Positions 41,681 to 51,414 of a stretch of DNA of 64,000 bases are shown here, one piece after another. Each line of letters starts with the position of its first letter. Position 1 is the stretch's first letter. The DNA is from Enterobacterales bacterium (lineage in GTDB: Bacteria; Pseudomonadota; Gammaproteobacteria; Enterobacterales; Kangiellaceae): positions 85,012 to 149,011 of the forward strand of contig JAUZSK010000051.1 of NCBI GenBank assembly GCA_030949565.1, written 5' to 3'. Position numbers and translations under genes: made by a program. The notes under the pieces were generated by a model. The model worked only from the letters and a program-made list of their open reading frames with translations, was not told the origin of the DNA and ran no database searches.

Positions 41681-42952
41681 CTAGGGTAAAAAAATTGCTT
41701 TAAGGATGTAAAAGAAAATCATTGATAACACCGCACCGGCAGGTAATGTCACCACCCATGAAACCGCTATATTTTTTAACACGCCTAGATTAAGTGCTGC
41801 AATACCTCGCGCCATGCCAACCCCTAACACCGCACCAACCAGCGTGTGAGTGGTGGAAACAGGAATTCCAGTACCGGAAGCAATAACCACTGTTGTGGCC
41901 GCCGCGAGTTCGGCCGCAAAGCCACGGCTCGGTGTTAACTCAGTAATTCTTTTACCTATGGTTTTCATAACTGGGGCACCGAAAAAAGCTAATCCGACCA
42001 CGATACCGCCACCACCAAGCAATAGCACCCATACTGGCAAACTTGATTTAGCACCAATTACACCGCCACTTTCAACAATGCTGACAACTGCCGCCAGTGG
42101 CCCTATAGCATTAGCTACATCGTTTGAACCATGGGCAAATGCCATACCACAAGCAGTCACTATCATTAGTAACGCAAAAACTTTCTCTACACTGGCGTAG
42201 TGAAATTCTTTATCCGCATCGACATTGACGGTTTGTCGACTAATCACAATTTTTCCAATAATCAGTACTACTAGTCCGAAACCTGCCGCAATAAGCAGCG
42301 ATTCACCAAAAGTTAGATGAATGCCCACGTGCTTTAATCCTTTCATTAAGGTCACAAGTGAGATCATAAAACCAGCCAAAAACATATAAAAAGGAACATA
42401 TTTTTTGGCTGCCGCCAAGGGATTGTCAGTATTTAGAATGAGTTTTTGAACACTAACGAACAGCAAAAAGGCTAAAGTGCCTGACAACAAAGGAGAAACA
42501 ACCCAACTAGCCACTATTGAACCGACTTTTCCCCACTGAACCACATCCATACCAATGCCAACGGCAGCAAAACCGACAATCGCACCAACAATTGAATGAG
42601 TAGTGGAAACTGGCCAACCAAAATAAGAGGCAATCACTAGCCAAATACCAGCGGCAAGTAAAGAGGCCATCATTCCAAACACCAGTAATTCGGGTCTATC
42701 AACCATGGTCGACGCATCGATAATGCCCTTGCGAATGGTTGAGGTTACTTCACCACCGGCTAAAAAAGCGCCTGCAAATTCAAAGATCATAGCGATAATG
42801 ATTGCTTGTCTAATGGTAAGCGCCTTTGCGCCCACCGATGTTCCCATTGCATTTGCAACATCATTTGCGCCGATACCAAAAGCCATTAATAAACCAAAAA
42901 TGCCGGCTAATCCAATTAGGATCATCTGATACTCAGTAAAAAACTCGGACAT
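41681..42952 (-). CDS. pit: Inorganic phosphate transporter, PiT family
   Basis: Proton- or sodium-coupled low-affinity phosphate permease with about ten membrane spans. The two inverted PiT signatures are present: GIGANDVANAMGTSVGAKALT near residue 26 and AHGSNDVANAIGPLAAV in the second half, each followed by a VSTTHSIVGA / VSTTHTLVGA segment. 423 residues. It follows a DUF47 gene with a 90-base gap, the usual pairing. Confidence 0.95.
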   Translation of the reverse strand: MSEFFTEYQMILIGLAGIFGLLMAFGIGANDVANAMGTSVGAKALTIRQAIIIAMIFEFAGAFLAGGEVTSTIRKGIIDASTMVDRPELLVFGMMASLLAAGIWLVIASYFGWPVSTTHSIVGAIVGFAAVGIGMDVVQWGKVGSIVASWVVSPLLSGTLAFLLFVSVQKLILNTDNPLAAAKKYVPFYMFLAGFMISLVTLMKGLKHVGIHLTFGESLLIAAGFGLVVLIIGKIVISRQTVNVDADKEFHYASVEKVFALLMIVTACGMAFAHGSNDVANAIGPLAAVVSIVESGGVIGAKSSLPVWVLLLGGGGIVVGLAFFGAPVMKTIGKRITELTPSRGFAAELAAATTVVIASGTGIPVSTTHTLVGAVLGVGMARGIAALNLGVLKNIAVSWVVTLPAGAVLSMIFFYILKAIFLP

Positions 42953-43042
42953 GTTAATACTCTCTAATACTTATTATTTTTAATTGAATATTTTAAATAG
43001 GGTTATCAATTTAAATTATTCACGCCTAATTCCGTTAACTAT

Positions 43043-43714
43043 TTATCTAGCTAATAAAAGCTCTAATCGTGAACCTACTTGCTGAGACAAATCGGCGAGG
43101 TCGCCAATCCAGTCAATCACTTTATAGAAAAAGATGACATCAACCGCTGGTAAATCTTCTTCCAATTCAAATAACTGACGGCGCATTTTGATTTGCAAAA
43201 CATCAACATCATTCTCAATTTTATCGAGTTCAGTGATCATCTCTGCGGCAATGGTGACTTCTTTACCTTTAAAACCTGACTCTAATAGCTCATCAAGCTG
43301 ACGAATCGCTTTTCCAGCTTGGCTTGCGGCAGCAATACTACGTACAAGATAAGCCTTGAGAGCCGTTTGAACACTTTCAGGAAACCTCATGCGACGCCCG
43401 GTAATCAGCCCTGCGATATCCTTGGCTTTATTGGCAATTTTATCCTGAGATGACAATAGATTAAGTAGATCAATGCGTGAAACAGGCATAAAGAGACCTT
43501 TAGGCAGATTAAGCCTTAACGCCTTTTTGAGTTCGTCGGCTTCGTTTTCTTTGCTGCGGGTCAATTTCTGCAGACGCATCATTTCATCCCAATCTTGGGC
43601 GAAAACAGCTTGCATAAACTGCGGCAACAGGCCAACGCATTCCTCAACCTTTTGCATATGTGTTTGCATGGGTTTCATGGGCGATTCAGCAAACAGATCT
43701 AGAATCGGATTCAT
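43043..43714 (-). CDS. DUF47 (PhoU-like) phosphate transport regulator
   Basis: 223-residue all-helical protein of the TIGR00153/DUF47 family (N-terminus LFAESPMKPMQTHMQKVEE; LLSSQDKIANKAKDIAGL). These PhoU-like proteins are encoded with PiT transporters and are thought to modulate phosphate uptake. It lies immediately upstream of the pit gene in the same direction. Confidence 0.92.
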   Translation of the reverse strand: MNPILDLFAESPMKPMQTHMQKVEECVGLLPQFMQAVFAQDWDEMMRLQKLTRSKENEADELKKALRLNLPKGLFMPVSRIDLLNLLSSQDKIANKAKDIAGLITGRRMRFPESVQTALKAYLVRSIAAASQAGKAIRQLDELLESGFKGKEVTIAAEMITELDKIENDVDVLQIKMRRQLFELEEDLPAVDVIFFYKVIDWIGDLADLSQQVGSRLELLLAR

Positions 43715-43901
43715 AAGGGTATTGTCCTATCAAGTTAATATCAATGGCATATTAAAGCGACAGAGATAAATAGTCCAGCTAAAAATAAGGTCGTTAAGCC
43801 AGTTTTTAATCCCTGTGGAAGCCTGTAAAACGCCTCTAAAATCCAGCATTAATATTTTACAATTAACCATTAACCGCTAAGTTTCAGATACTAGAGTATG
43901 C

Positions 43902-44540
43902 CTAAGGAGCTAGTCTTTGAATGGACCAGCCGTTATTGGTCTCGGCGATGTACGCAAAACTATCATGTAGTCGCGCGCCGCCACCTTGCCAAAATTCAAA
44001 CCTAGTCGGCTCAATCAAATAGCCACCCCAAAAATCAGGCAATGGAACTTCACCAGAAGAAAACTTTTCCTTCATTTGCTCAAAAGCTAGATTCAACATT
44101 TTTCTAGAGGAAATTGGCTGACTTTGATGTGATGCCCAAGCCGCTAGTTGACTGTCTTTAGGACGAGAAGAAAAATAGGCTAAGTTCTCTGTTATTGACA
44201 TTTTCCTCGCCACGCCTTGAATCTTCACCTGCCGCTCCAAGGGCAACCAGCCGAAGTGAATGCTGACTTTATTATTACTGTCGATATCCATTGCTTTACG
44301 ACTTTTAAGGTTGGTGTAGAAAACCAAACCACGTTGATCAAGACGCTTTAACAATACCACTCGCTGACTAGGTTGTCCGTCGCAATCCACGCTGGCAAGC
44401 GTCATCGCTGTCGCATCCACCAGCTCAACGCCGCTGGCCTGGTCAAGCCAACCAGTCAATTGTTCAATCGGATTACTATCAAGTTGTTTACGGCTTAGGC
44501 CAGCTTTTAGGTATTCTCGTCTAACTTGTTGAAGGTTCAT
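43902..44540 (-). CDS. pdxH: Pyridoxamine 5'-phosphate oxidase
   Basis: FMN-dependent oxidase that makes pyridoxal 5'-phosphate. Recognised from RREYLKAGLSRKQL at the N-terminus, PSQRVVLLKRLDQRGLVFYTN, the FMN-binding KSRKAMDI and the C-terminal segment FWQGGGARLHDSF. 212 residues. Appears monocistronic. Confidence 0.96.
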   Translation of the reverse strand: MNLQQVRREYLKAGLSRKQLDSNPIEQLTGWLDQASGVELVDATAMTLASVDCDGQPSQRVVLLKRLDQRGLVFYTNLKSRKAMDIDSNNKVSIHFGWLPLERQVKIQGVARKMSITENLAYFSSRPKDSQLAAWASHQSQPISSRKMLNLAFEQMKEKFSSGEVPLPDFWGGYLIEPTRFEFWQGGGARLHDSFAYIAETNNGWSIQRLAP

Positions 44541-44644
44541 AAGGCTTTTGGAATTAGGCTGAATGTTTTAAGACATGTCGTTATAACTTGCGTTTCAACA
44601 CTGACAGCATGAAAAAGATGAGGCATTATATACAATTTAGCCCC

Positions 44645-44682
44645 AACAAAAAAAGGTTAAACCGCGAGGTCTAACCTTTTTC
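44645..44682 (-). terminator. Terminator of ftsH
   Basis: AAAGGTTA and TAACCTTT pair around a GC-containing loop; on the minus strand a T-run (A-run 44648-44654) follows. It lies about 40 bases after the ftsH stop. Confidence 0.85.
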
Positions 44683-44720
44683 GATGTTTTCATTGATCTC
44701 GATCCTTCGAACAAGACTTT

Positions 44721-46640
44721 TTAGTGAGATTCAGCGGGACCACCAATGGTTGAATCACCCGACTTGCCCTTAGGCTTGGTCGATTTATTAACGGTTGGTG
44801 GCTCATCACTGTCATCCCAATCAGCCGGTGCACTCGGCTCATTGCCAGACATAATCTCCTTCATCTGGCTGGCATCAATAGTTTCATACTTCATTAATGC
44901 TGCCGCAAAAAGCTCTAGTTTATCGCGATTTTCATGCAGGATTTTTTCAGCCCGGTCATAATTGCGACCAATTAAGTCCTTCACTTCATGGTCAATGATA
45001 CGCGCAGTATCGTCAGAAACATGTTTGGTCTGAGTCACTGAGCGACCTAAGAAAACTTCGCCTTCATCTTCAGCATAAACTAAAGGGCCTAGTTTCTCAG
45101 AAAACCCCCATTTAGTAATCATACTTCTGGCAATCTCGGTGGCCCGCTGAATATCATTAGAAGCACCGGTTGTTACTAGCTCTGGACCATTGAGCATTTC
45201 TTCAGCAATTCGGCCACCGTACAAAATGGACAAACGGCTTTCAAGATATTCTTTAGTATGACTGTAGCGATCTTTTTCGGGCAACTGCATGGTCACACCG
45301 AGAGCTCGACCTCGTGGAATAATCGTGACCTTATAAACCGGATCAGAACTGGGTGTTAGATAACCAACAATGGCGTGACCAGCTTCATGCCATGCGGTGT
45401 TAAGCTTCTCCTCATCGTCCATTACCATGGAACGACGTTCGGCGCCCATTAGAATTTTATCCTTGGCTTTTTCAAAAAATTCTTGATTCACTTTTCGTGC
45501 ACTAGCTTTGGCTGCAAATAAAGCGGCTTCATTGACTAGATTAGCTAAATCGGCACCCGACATGCCAGGCGTTCCGCGAGCAATTACACTAGGCTTTACA
45601 TCATCACCCAGTGGAACTTTACGCATATGAACCTTTAAAATCTGCTCACGGCCTTTAATATCTGGTAATCCGACAGTGACTTGGCGATCAAATCGACCAG
45701 GGCGTAGCAATGCAGGATCTAACACATCAGGACGGTTAGTAGCCGCTATAACAATAACGCCTTCATCTCCGTCAAAACCATCCATTTCAACCAGCAATTG
45801 GTTCAATGTTTGTTCTCTTTCGTCATGTCCACCGCCAAGGCCCGCACCACGATGACGACCCACTGCGTCTATCTCATCGATAAAAATGATACAGGGTGCT
45901 TGCTTTTTCGCTTCAACAAACATATCTCTAACCCGTGATGCACCCACACCAACAAACATTTCAACAAAGTCTGAACCGGAAATAGTAAAAAAGGGTACTT
46001 TAGCTTCACCTGAGATTGCCTTTGCCAACAAGGTTTTACCGGTCCCCGGAGGCCCAACCATTAATATACCGCGAGGGATCTGCCCACCCAGCTTTTGAAA
46101 CTTTGATGGCTCCTTTAAAAAATCGACCAGTTCAGCGACTTCTTCTTTGGCTTCTTCACAACCCGCCACATCGGAAAAGTTGGTTTTAATTTGGTCTTCA
46201 CTTAATAAACGCGCTTTACTTTTGCCAAAGCTCATAGCGCCGCCTTTACCGCCGCCTTGCATTTGACGCATAAAGAAGATCCACACGCCAATCAGCAGCA
46301 ACATGGGTCCCCAAGTGATAAAAATGGTCCATAAAAGGCTATCGCCTTCTGGCTCTTCACCGGAATAATCGATTTCTTTATTTAATGCCTTGGTCGCCAG
46401 TAGTTCATGCGAGCCAATAGGGATATTAGTTTTGACCTTATCACCGTTTTTCATTTGTGCTTCAGCTTTTAAACCCGCAACTGTGACTTTACTGACCTTA
46501 TCGCGGTCAATATCCTTCATTAATTGGGAAAACTCAATTTCGTTACTGCGTTGTTTCTGGTTCTCAAAATTATTGAAGGTCATAAATAGCACAGTACCAA
46601 TGACCAGCCAGAGAATAAGATTACGTGTTGTTTCGTTCAA
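44721..46640 (-). CDS. ftsH: ATP-dependent zinc metalloprotease FtsH
   Basis: Membrane-anchored AAA+ protease that degrades misfolded membrane proteins and sigma-32. Two N-terminal membrane spans flank a periplasmic domain, then Walker [14 protein letters not shown], Walker [16 protein letters not shown], and the zinc site HEAGH ([13 protein letters not shown]). 639 residues, ending in a Ser/Pro/Lys-rich tail. Located after rlmE as in E. coli. Confidence 0.98.
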   Translation of the reverse strand: MNETTRNLILWLVIGTVLFMTFNNFENQKQRSNEIEFSQLMKDIDRDKVSKVTVAGLKAEAQMKNGDKVKTNIPIGSHELLATKALNKEIDYSGEEPEGDSLLWTIFITWGPMLLLIGVWIFFMRQMQGGGKGGAMSFGKSKARLLSEDQIKTNFSDVAGCEEAKEEVAELVDFLKEPSKFQKLGGQIPRGILMVGPPGTGKTLLAKAISGEAKVPFFTISGSDFVEMFVGVGASRVRDMFVEAKKQAPCIIFIDEIDAVGRHRGAGLGGGHDEREQTLNQLLVEMDGFDGDEGVIVIAATNRPDVLDPALLRPGRFDRQVTVGLPDIKGREQILKVHMRKVPLGDDVKPSVIARGTPGMSGADLANLVNEAALFAAKASARKVNQEFFEKAKDKILMGAERRSMVMDDEEKLNTAWHEAGHAIVGYLTPSSDPVYKVTIIPRGRALGVTMQLPEKDRYSHTKEYLESRLSILYGGRIAEEMLNGPELVTTGASNDIQRATEIARSMITKWGFSEKLGPLVYAEDEGEVFLGRSVTQTKHVSDDTARIIDHEVKDLIGRNYDRAEKILHENRDKLELFAAALMKYETIDASQMKEIMSGNEPSAPADWDDSDEPPTVNKSTKPKGKSGDSTIGGPAESH

Positions 46641-46881
46641 AGGGGGTTCCTCTTTGTATCCAGTATTTTACACTCGAGCAAACGGATTGAGTTTTAAATC
46701 GAGCGGTAAGTTACATTTAGCCTATTAAATTTGTCTATTAAATCAGTAATGATGGGTTAAATACTACTTATTAAGTGTATCCATATATTACAGATAACGC
46801 CCTGTTTTGTTACTGACAAGAGCTAATTATTGGTTATAAAGCCCCGTATTGGGTACTTTTTAGGGTCAAAGCCACGACTAT

Positions 46882-47503
46882 TTAACACTTAAAACCCTGC
46901 GCCAAAATATAAACCTCTTTTGATCGCGCTCTTGATGCTTTAGGTTTACGTATTTTAACCTGCTTAAAACACGCTTTTACTGACTGGAGATAAGCATCAA
47001 AACCTGCTCCTTGAAAAACCTTTACCAAGAACTTTCCATCAGCTACAAGCGTCTGTTGAGCAAAATCAAGGGCAAGCTCCACTAAATAGAGTGAGGCGGG
47101 CTGATCAATAGAGTCTACACCACTTATATTGGGGGCCATATCCGATAAAACAAGGTCGACACGGTTATTTTCTAAAGACTGTAAAATCGCTTCAAGCACT
47201 GACTCTTTCTCTAAAATCGCCCTGAATAAATTCAACCCCATCCAAATAATCCATTTCAAGAATATCAGTCGCTACAATTCGGCCTTGTTTTGATAGCTTT
47301 TTTGCCACATATTCTGACCAACCGCCGGGGGCTGCGCCCAGATCGACTATTTGCATCTGCGGTTTGATTAACTGATCTTTTTGGTCAATCTCAATCAATT
47401 TATACACCGCTCGAGAACGCACGCCATCCTGCTGAGACATTTTGACGTATTGATCATCAAAATGCTCCTTGAGCCAGCCTTTACTGCTTTTACTTTTCGC
47501 CAT
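46882..47503 (-). CDS. rlmE: 23S rRNA (uridine2552-2'-O)-methyltransferase RlmE, frameshifted
   Basis: Heat-inducible methyltransferase of the ribosomal A-loop. The N-terminal piece has [17 protein letters not shown] and the SAM motif [15 protein letters not shown]; the C-terminal piece has [17 protein letters not shown] and [15 protein letters not shown]. The catalytic K-D-K-E set is spread over both. The pieces meet at FRE / ESVLEAI; one extra base at about 47206-47208 separates them. Total length about 206 residues, normal. Confidence 0.92.
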
Positions 47504-47626
47504 ACAATTGCAAGCCTAAAATATTACGGGTTTAGGAAAACTATTTGCCCATAATAGCGCATTTAATCCTTCGTACCTCACACAAAGATGATAAAATAAC
47601 GACATTATCCTTCTGAATTGCCACTT

Positions 47627-47926
47627 ATGAAAACTTTAACACCCGCTCAAACAAAACACCTCAAAGGTTTAGCTCACGAACTCAAAGCCGTTGTCATGAT
47701 AGGTGACAAGGGCTTAACCGACAATGTGGTACAAGAAATTAAAATCGCACTCAATGCCCATGAGCTGATTAAGATCAATATTCGAGCGGATGATAAAGCC
47801 GCTCGTGAAGCCATTATTAAACGCATCTTAAAAGCCACCGCCGCCAGCAAAGTTCAAACCATTGGCGGCAAACTAGTGATTTTTAAACGCAGTAAAGAAG
47901 CTAAAATCGCTATTCCGAAAGGTTAA
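47627..47926 (+). CDS. yhbY: Ribosome assembly RNA-binding protein YhbY
   Basis: CRS1/YhbY (CRM) domain protein bound to the pre-50S subunit. The motif GDKGLTDNVVQEI and the GxxG-like IGGKLVIFKR are present. The ATG at 47627 (MKTLTPAQTKHLKGLAHEL) gives the standard protein of about 99 residues; the TTG nine bases earlier is not needed. Divergent from rlmE, the conserved arrangement. Confidence 0.95.
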   Translation: MKTLTPAQTKHLKGLAHELKAVVMIGDKGLTDNVVQEIKIALNAHELIKINIRADDKAAREAIIKRILKATAASKVQTIGGKLVIFKRSKEAKIAIPKG

Positions 47927-47929
47927 TCG

Positions 47930-48988
47930 TCAAGCTTTTTTGAGGCTTAAGATCAATTCCCCGTGGTTCTTTAGTTCCTTTATCTCGCAGCTAATATCCC
48001 CAGTCAAATAAGTCTGGCAGCTCAAGCGATAGCCTTGCTGCCATTGCTCATCGCTGATTCTTTTATGTTTATCTTCAGCAATTGCTTCACCTTGCAAATG
48101 TGGCAACCTGACGATACAGCGACCACAGAGCCCGCCACCGCCACAAATGGTCGTAACGGGTATATCATGTTGTTGTAGCAGGTCAAAAAGTCGTTGACCT
48201 TGATCCGCTAGTAGCTGTATTTCCTGCCCATTTTGATCAATCAGCAGCACCTTAATCGGTTTCTTTCTAAACCATTTTTGATATAGATGAATAAAATCCT
48301 TGCGACTAAAACCCTGCTTGATGAGTAATAAACCTGAAGTTGAAAAAAACAACATCAACAAGGCGGCAAAGATAATCCAAGGCGTGTTAAAGTCATCTCT
48401 CGCAAAATAATCCATAAAATGCAACATGATGAAAAAATCAAAAACTCGCCAGCTCGACGTTCTAGCCCCGAGGTACTCACCGCTGGTTGCAGAAAAATAC
48501 AGATGAGACTCTTCATTGTCATCATAAATCAACTGCCAAACCGGTAAAGAAAAGTCTCGGTTCTCATCATCTCTTCGTTTGACTAGTGTCAGTTGCTGTA
48601 ATTGTCCCGAACCCTTGTAGCCCTGCTCAGCCAATTGAACCATTATCTTGTGATTGATCGCTATTGGTTTAAAACTCTGACTATCCAATAGATCCCAATG
48701 CGCTTTTGTATCAGCGTTGGTTGGTTGGCTTTTAACCTTCACCACCGAACGATTAAACAGCATCATCTGCGTCACTTCCAAAGCATTTGGATATTGTCTA
48801 AGCAACTGAGATGTGTCTAATGCGGTATTAAGCGCAGCATGATTGGATTTCCGATATAAATTTTTACCATCCACCGCATCGTGATCGATAAAACTAAAAA
48901 CCAGGCCACTAATGATCCAAATAATCAGCTGTAGACCAATAATCATCGCTAAAATCTTATGCAGGCGACTTAAAAAATTTCCAGTCAT
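47930..48988 (-). CDS. PepSY membrane protein fused to a 2Fe-2S ferredoxin domain
   Basis: The N-terminus has a membrane helix (MIIGLQLIIWIISGLVFS) and a PepSY-like region, with another membrane span near residue 205 (FAALLMLFFSTSGLLLI). The C-terminal third is a plant-type ferredoxin domain with ICGGGGLCGRC and a later LSC cysteine. The fusion suggests a membrane electron-transfer protein. It abuts a second PepSY protein (48989-49681) with no gap, so the two probably form one complex. Partners and donor are unknown. Confidence 0.8.
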   Translation of the reverse strand: MTGNFLSRLHKILAMIIGLQLIIWIISGLVFSFIDHDAVDGKNLYRKSNHAALNTALDTSQLLRQYPNALEVTQMMLFNRSVVKVKSQPTNADTKAHWDLLDSQSFKPIAINHKIMVQLAEQGYKGSGQLQQLTLVKRRDDENRDFSLPVWQLIYDDNEESHLYFSATSGEYLGARTSSWRVFDFFIMLHFMDYFARDDFNTPWIIFAALLMLFFSTSGLLLIKQGFSRKDFIHLYQKWFRKKPIKVLLIDQNGQEIQLLADQGQRLFDLLQQHDIPVTTICGGGGLCGRCIVRLPHLQGEAIAEDKHKRISDEQWQQGYRLSCQTYLTGDISCEIKELKNHGELILSLKKA

Positions 48989-49681
48989 CTATTGTTGCCC
49001 CTTTTTAAGGCGGAAATAGAGCAATCCCGCACCAAACAAGGTCAAAAATAAGGACAAAATCGCGACAATGCGGAATAAATAGCCCTCAAACTGATTACTG
49101 CCCCAATAATCCATAATGTGTAGCACCCACAGCGCATCAAATACTCGCCATAAATCACTGCGTTTAGAAATTAATCGCCCCGAAAGCGGGTCAAAATACA
49201 GGCTTGGGTTAAAAGGATCGTCAAAATTAACCTGCCACACTGGTTTTTGGCGACTGCCTAGCTCTTTAGGATAGGATTGCAATCGATTAATCGATTGAAT
49301 ATCGCCTTCTCCGGTATATATCTGCTTGGCACGTTGGATAATCTGCTGCTTGGTTAAAGGCTGCTGTCTTTTACCGCTAGAAGCACTAACCAAAGTGGTG
49401 GTTTTATCACCAATAACCTCATAAACCCATAGGTCGAAATAGGATTTCAATCGAATTTGTCTAATGGGTGCCAGTTGTTGTAATAATTCGGCGTCAATAG
49501 GCTGGATAGTTGCGCTAGAAATCTTAGCTGGTGCCGGCATATCAACCAAATGATCACCATGGATAATATCCAAATCGACAAAAGTCATATACAGGCCACT
49601 AATTGACCAGAGAAACAACTGCCAACCGACCAGTAAAGCCAGCCATTTGTGTTTTTTTCGTAATTGATAGGCTTTAAACAT
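48989..49681 (-). CDS. PepSY-associated membrane protein
   Basis: 230 residues with an N-terminal span (WLALLVGWQLFLWSISGLYM), a PepSY-type extracytoplasmic domain and a C-terminal span (FRIVAILSLFLTLFGAGLLYF). Its N-terminus and the phrase WRVFDALWVLHIMDYWG are clearly similar to the adjacent ferredoxin fusion (WRVFDFFIMLHFMDYFA), so the pair arose by duplication. Likely inner-membrane electron-transfer partner. Confidence 0.8.
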   Translation of the reverse strand: MFKAYQLRKKHKWLALLVGWQLFLWSISGLYMTFVDLDIIHGDHLVDMPAPAKISSATIQPIDAELLQQLAPIRQIRLKSYFDLWVYEVIGDKTTTLVSASSGKRQQPLTKQQIIQRAKQIYTGEGDIQSINRLQSYPKELGSRQKPVWQVNFDDPFNPSLYFDPLSGRLISKRSDLWRVFDALWVLHIMDYWGSNQFEGYLFRIVAILSLFLTLFGAGLLYFRLKKGQQ

Positions 49682-49852
49682 GCATAAGATAAGAACTCAG
49701 TAAAAGATAGCGCTATCATACCGGAAAATGACGTAAAGAGGGACCGGTCATTGAGAGAAGCGCGGCGACTCGGCAAGCTTTAACTGCTCGGCTTTTGTTA
49801 GAGGCGAATGGTTCAATTTAGTCAAACTGGTTGATTAGTTTAATGCTTTTCA

Positions 49853-49890
49853 CCCTCCCCCTTTCCCCCTCCCCTCAAGGGAGGGGGGAA
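49853..49890. repeat. GC-rich intergenic palindrome
   Basis: CCCCTCCCCT-CAA-GGGAGGGGGG forms a strong hairpin in an AT-rich genome. Similar palindromes occur at 51365-51405 and 51558-51590, suggesting a REP-like family near the mdh gene. Confidence 0.7.
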
Positions 49891-49918
49891 TTTATCCCGC
49901 TATAACCGGCGAGGTGGT

Positions 49919-50085
49919 TACATCCCTGTAAGTCGACAGACGATTGCTCCTGCATAATCTGCACTTCCTACATCCCTGTAGGTCGACAGACGATTGCTCC
50001 TGCATAATCTGCACTTCCTACATCCCTGTAGATCGACAGACGATTGCTCCTGCATAATCTGCACTTCCTACATCCCTGTAGGTCG
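49919..50085. repeat. Tandem array of a 50-base unit (3.3 copies)
   Basis: Units start at 49919, 49969, 50019 and 50069 and are nearly identical. Each has TACATCCCTGTA followed by GTCGAC, TTGCTCCTGC and TCTGCACTTCC. The unit is related to the 48-base array at 41.4 kb. Together with the GC palindrome it fills most of the 611-base gap upstream of mdh. Confidence 0.92.
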
Positions 50086-50292
50086 TTTACCAAAACCGCT
50101 CGCTTGTCTAAAGAAGAACAGAGTATTTACTTTTATAAAAATCTTTATGGTAAACTCATTGGCTATTGACTAAGCTAAAGAAATATCTGAAGATAGCCTT
50201 AAACCAATTCAATGCTCACCCGATTATTGTGCCGGCAAGCAATTGATAAGCTACTTCAACTATTCAAGACCTAAACCACTGAGGATTAAAAA

Positions 50293-51270
50293 ATGAAACA
50301 ACCTGTTCGCGTAACAGTTACTGGGGCTGCTGGACAAATTTGTTATTCGTTGCTTTTTCGTATCGCATCCGGTGAGATGCTCGGCGAAGATCAACCGATT
50401 ATTCTGCAATTGTTAGAAATAACACCGGCGCTTAGGGTTCTTGATGCAATAAAAATGGAGCTGGATGATTGTGCATTCCCTCTATTAAGAGACATTATTT
50501 GCACTGATGATGCGAAAGTCGCCTTTACCGGCGCTGATTACGGGCTAATGGTAGGCGCCAAGCCACGTGGTCCAGGCATGGAGCGTGCTGATCTACTCAA
50601 GGATAACGGTCAAATATTTAGCAGCATCGGTAAAATCATTAATGAAGTGGCTAGCCCGAACATGAAGATCTGTGTGGTCGGTAATCCGGCCAATACTAAT
50701 GCCTATATCTTAATGAAAAACGCACCGAAGCTTAATCCAAACAATATTAGCGCCCTGATGCGTCTTGATCATAATCGCGCCACCTATCAATTGGCTGAAA
50801 AAACCAACCAACCAATGCACACCATTAAAAAAATGACCATTTGGGGCAATCATTCAACCACACAAGTTCCCGATATTTCCCATTGTACTGTGGATGGCAA
50901 AAAAGCCACCGATCGAGTCGATGCGACTTGGGCCAATGAAGAATTTATCCCTAAAGTCGCCAAGCGCGGCGCAGAAGTCATTGCTGCTCGTGGTTCTTCA
51001 TCTGCCGCTTCAGCTGCCAACGGCGTTATTAATCATATGAAAAGCTGGGTACTCGGTACCGAGAATGATAACTGGGTCTCTATGGCGGTTTGTTCCGATG
51101 GTTCCTACGGTATTCAACCCGGCTTAATCTACTCTTTCCCTATCACTTGTCAAGATGGCGAATGGAGTATTGTTCAAGGCCTAGAGAACAGTGACTTTAT
51201 CACACAAAAAATGCAAGCCTCCGAGCAAGAACTAAAAGACGAAGCGGAAACCTGCGCAGACCTTTGCTAG
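50293..51270 (+). CDS. mdh: Malate dehydrogenase (cytosolic type)
   Basis: NAD-dependent enzyme of the citric acid cycle interconverting malate and oxaloacetate. [19 protein letters not shown] is the nucleotide-binding start, [15 protein letters not shown] is the mobile loop, [10 protein letters not shown] the catalytic strand and MRLDHNRA carries the catalytic Asp; the His is in [13 protein letters not shown]. 325 residues, of the cytosolic/LDH-like group 2 rather than the E. coli type. GAGGA precedes the ATG. Confidence 0.97.
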   Translation: MKQPVRVTVTGAAGQICYSLLFRIASGEMLGEDQPIILQLLEITPALRVLDAIKMELDDCAFPLLRDIICTDDAKVAFTGADYGLMVGAKPRGPGMERADLLKDNGQIFSSIGKIINEVASPNMKICVVGNPANTNAYILMKNAPKLNPNNISALMRLDHNRATYQLAEKTNQPMHTIKKMTIWGNHSTTQVPDISHCTVDGKKATDRVDATWANEEFIPKVAKRGAEVIAARGSSSAASAANGVINHMKSWVLGTENDNWVSMAVCSDGSYGIQPGLIYSFPITCQDGEWSIVQGLENSDFITQKMQASEQELKDEAETCADLC

Positions 51271-51305
51271 TTCTAGCTTTTCACTCTAAAAATCGAAGTG
51301 ATTAC

Positions 51306-51341
51306 AAAAAATCACTAACCGCAATCGGTTGGTGATTTTTT
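51306..51341 (+). terminator. Terminator after mdh
   Basis: AAAAAATCACTAACCG and CGGTTGGTGATTTTTT pair with a single wobble around CAAT, followed by further Ts. Strong intrinsic terminator. Confidence 0.92.
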
Positions 51342-51414
51342 TTGGTTTTAAATTTAATTTTAAACCTTCCCCCTCTCCCAAGCCCTCAGCTTCAGGGGAG
51401 AGGTTTTTTAACCT

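Noticed and set aside
41350..41684. Several overlapping open frames across the 48-base array
   Set aside because: A unit length divisible by three keeps all frames open by chance. No start signals or domains support any of them.
46641..46881. Sigma-32 promoter of ftsH
   Set aside because: A CCCATCAT is present upstream, but the paired -35 is poor and the spacer is only about 12 bases.
49919..50085. CRISPR array
   Set aside because: The 50-base units are identical along their length, so there are no variable spacers.
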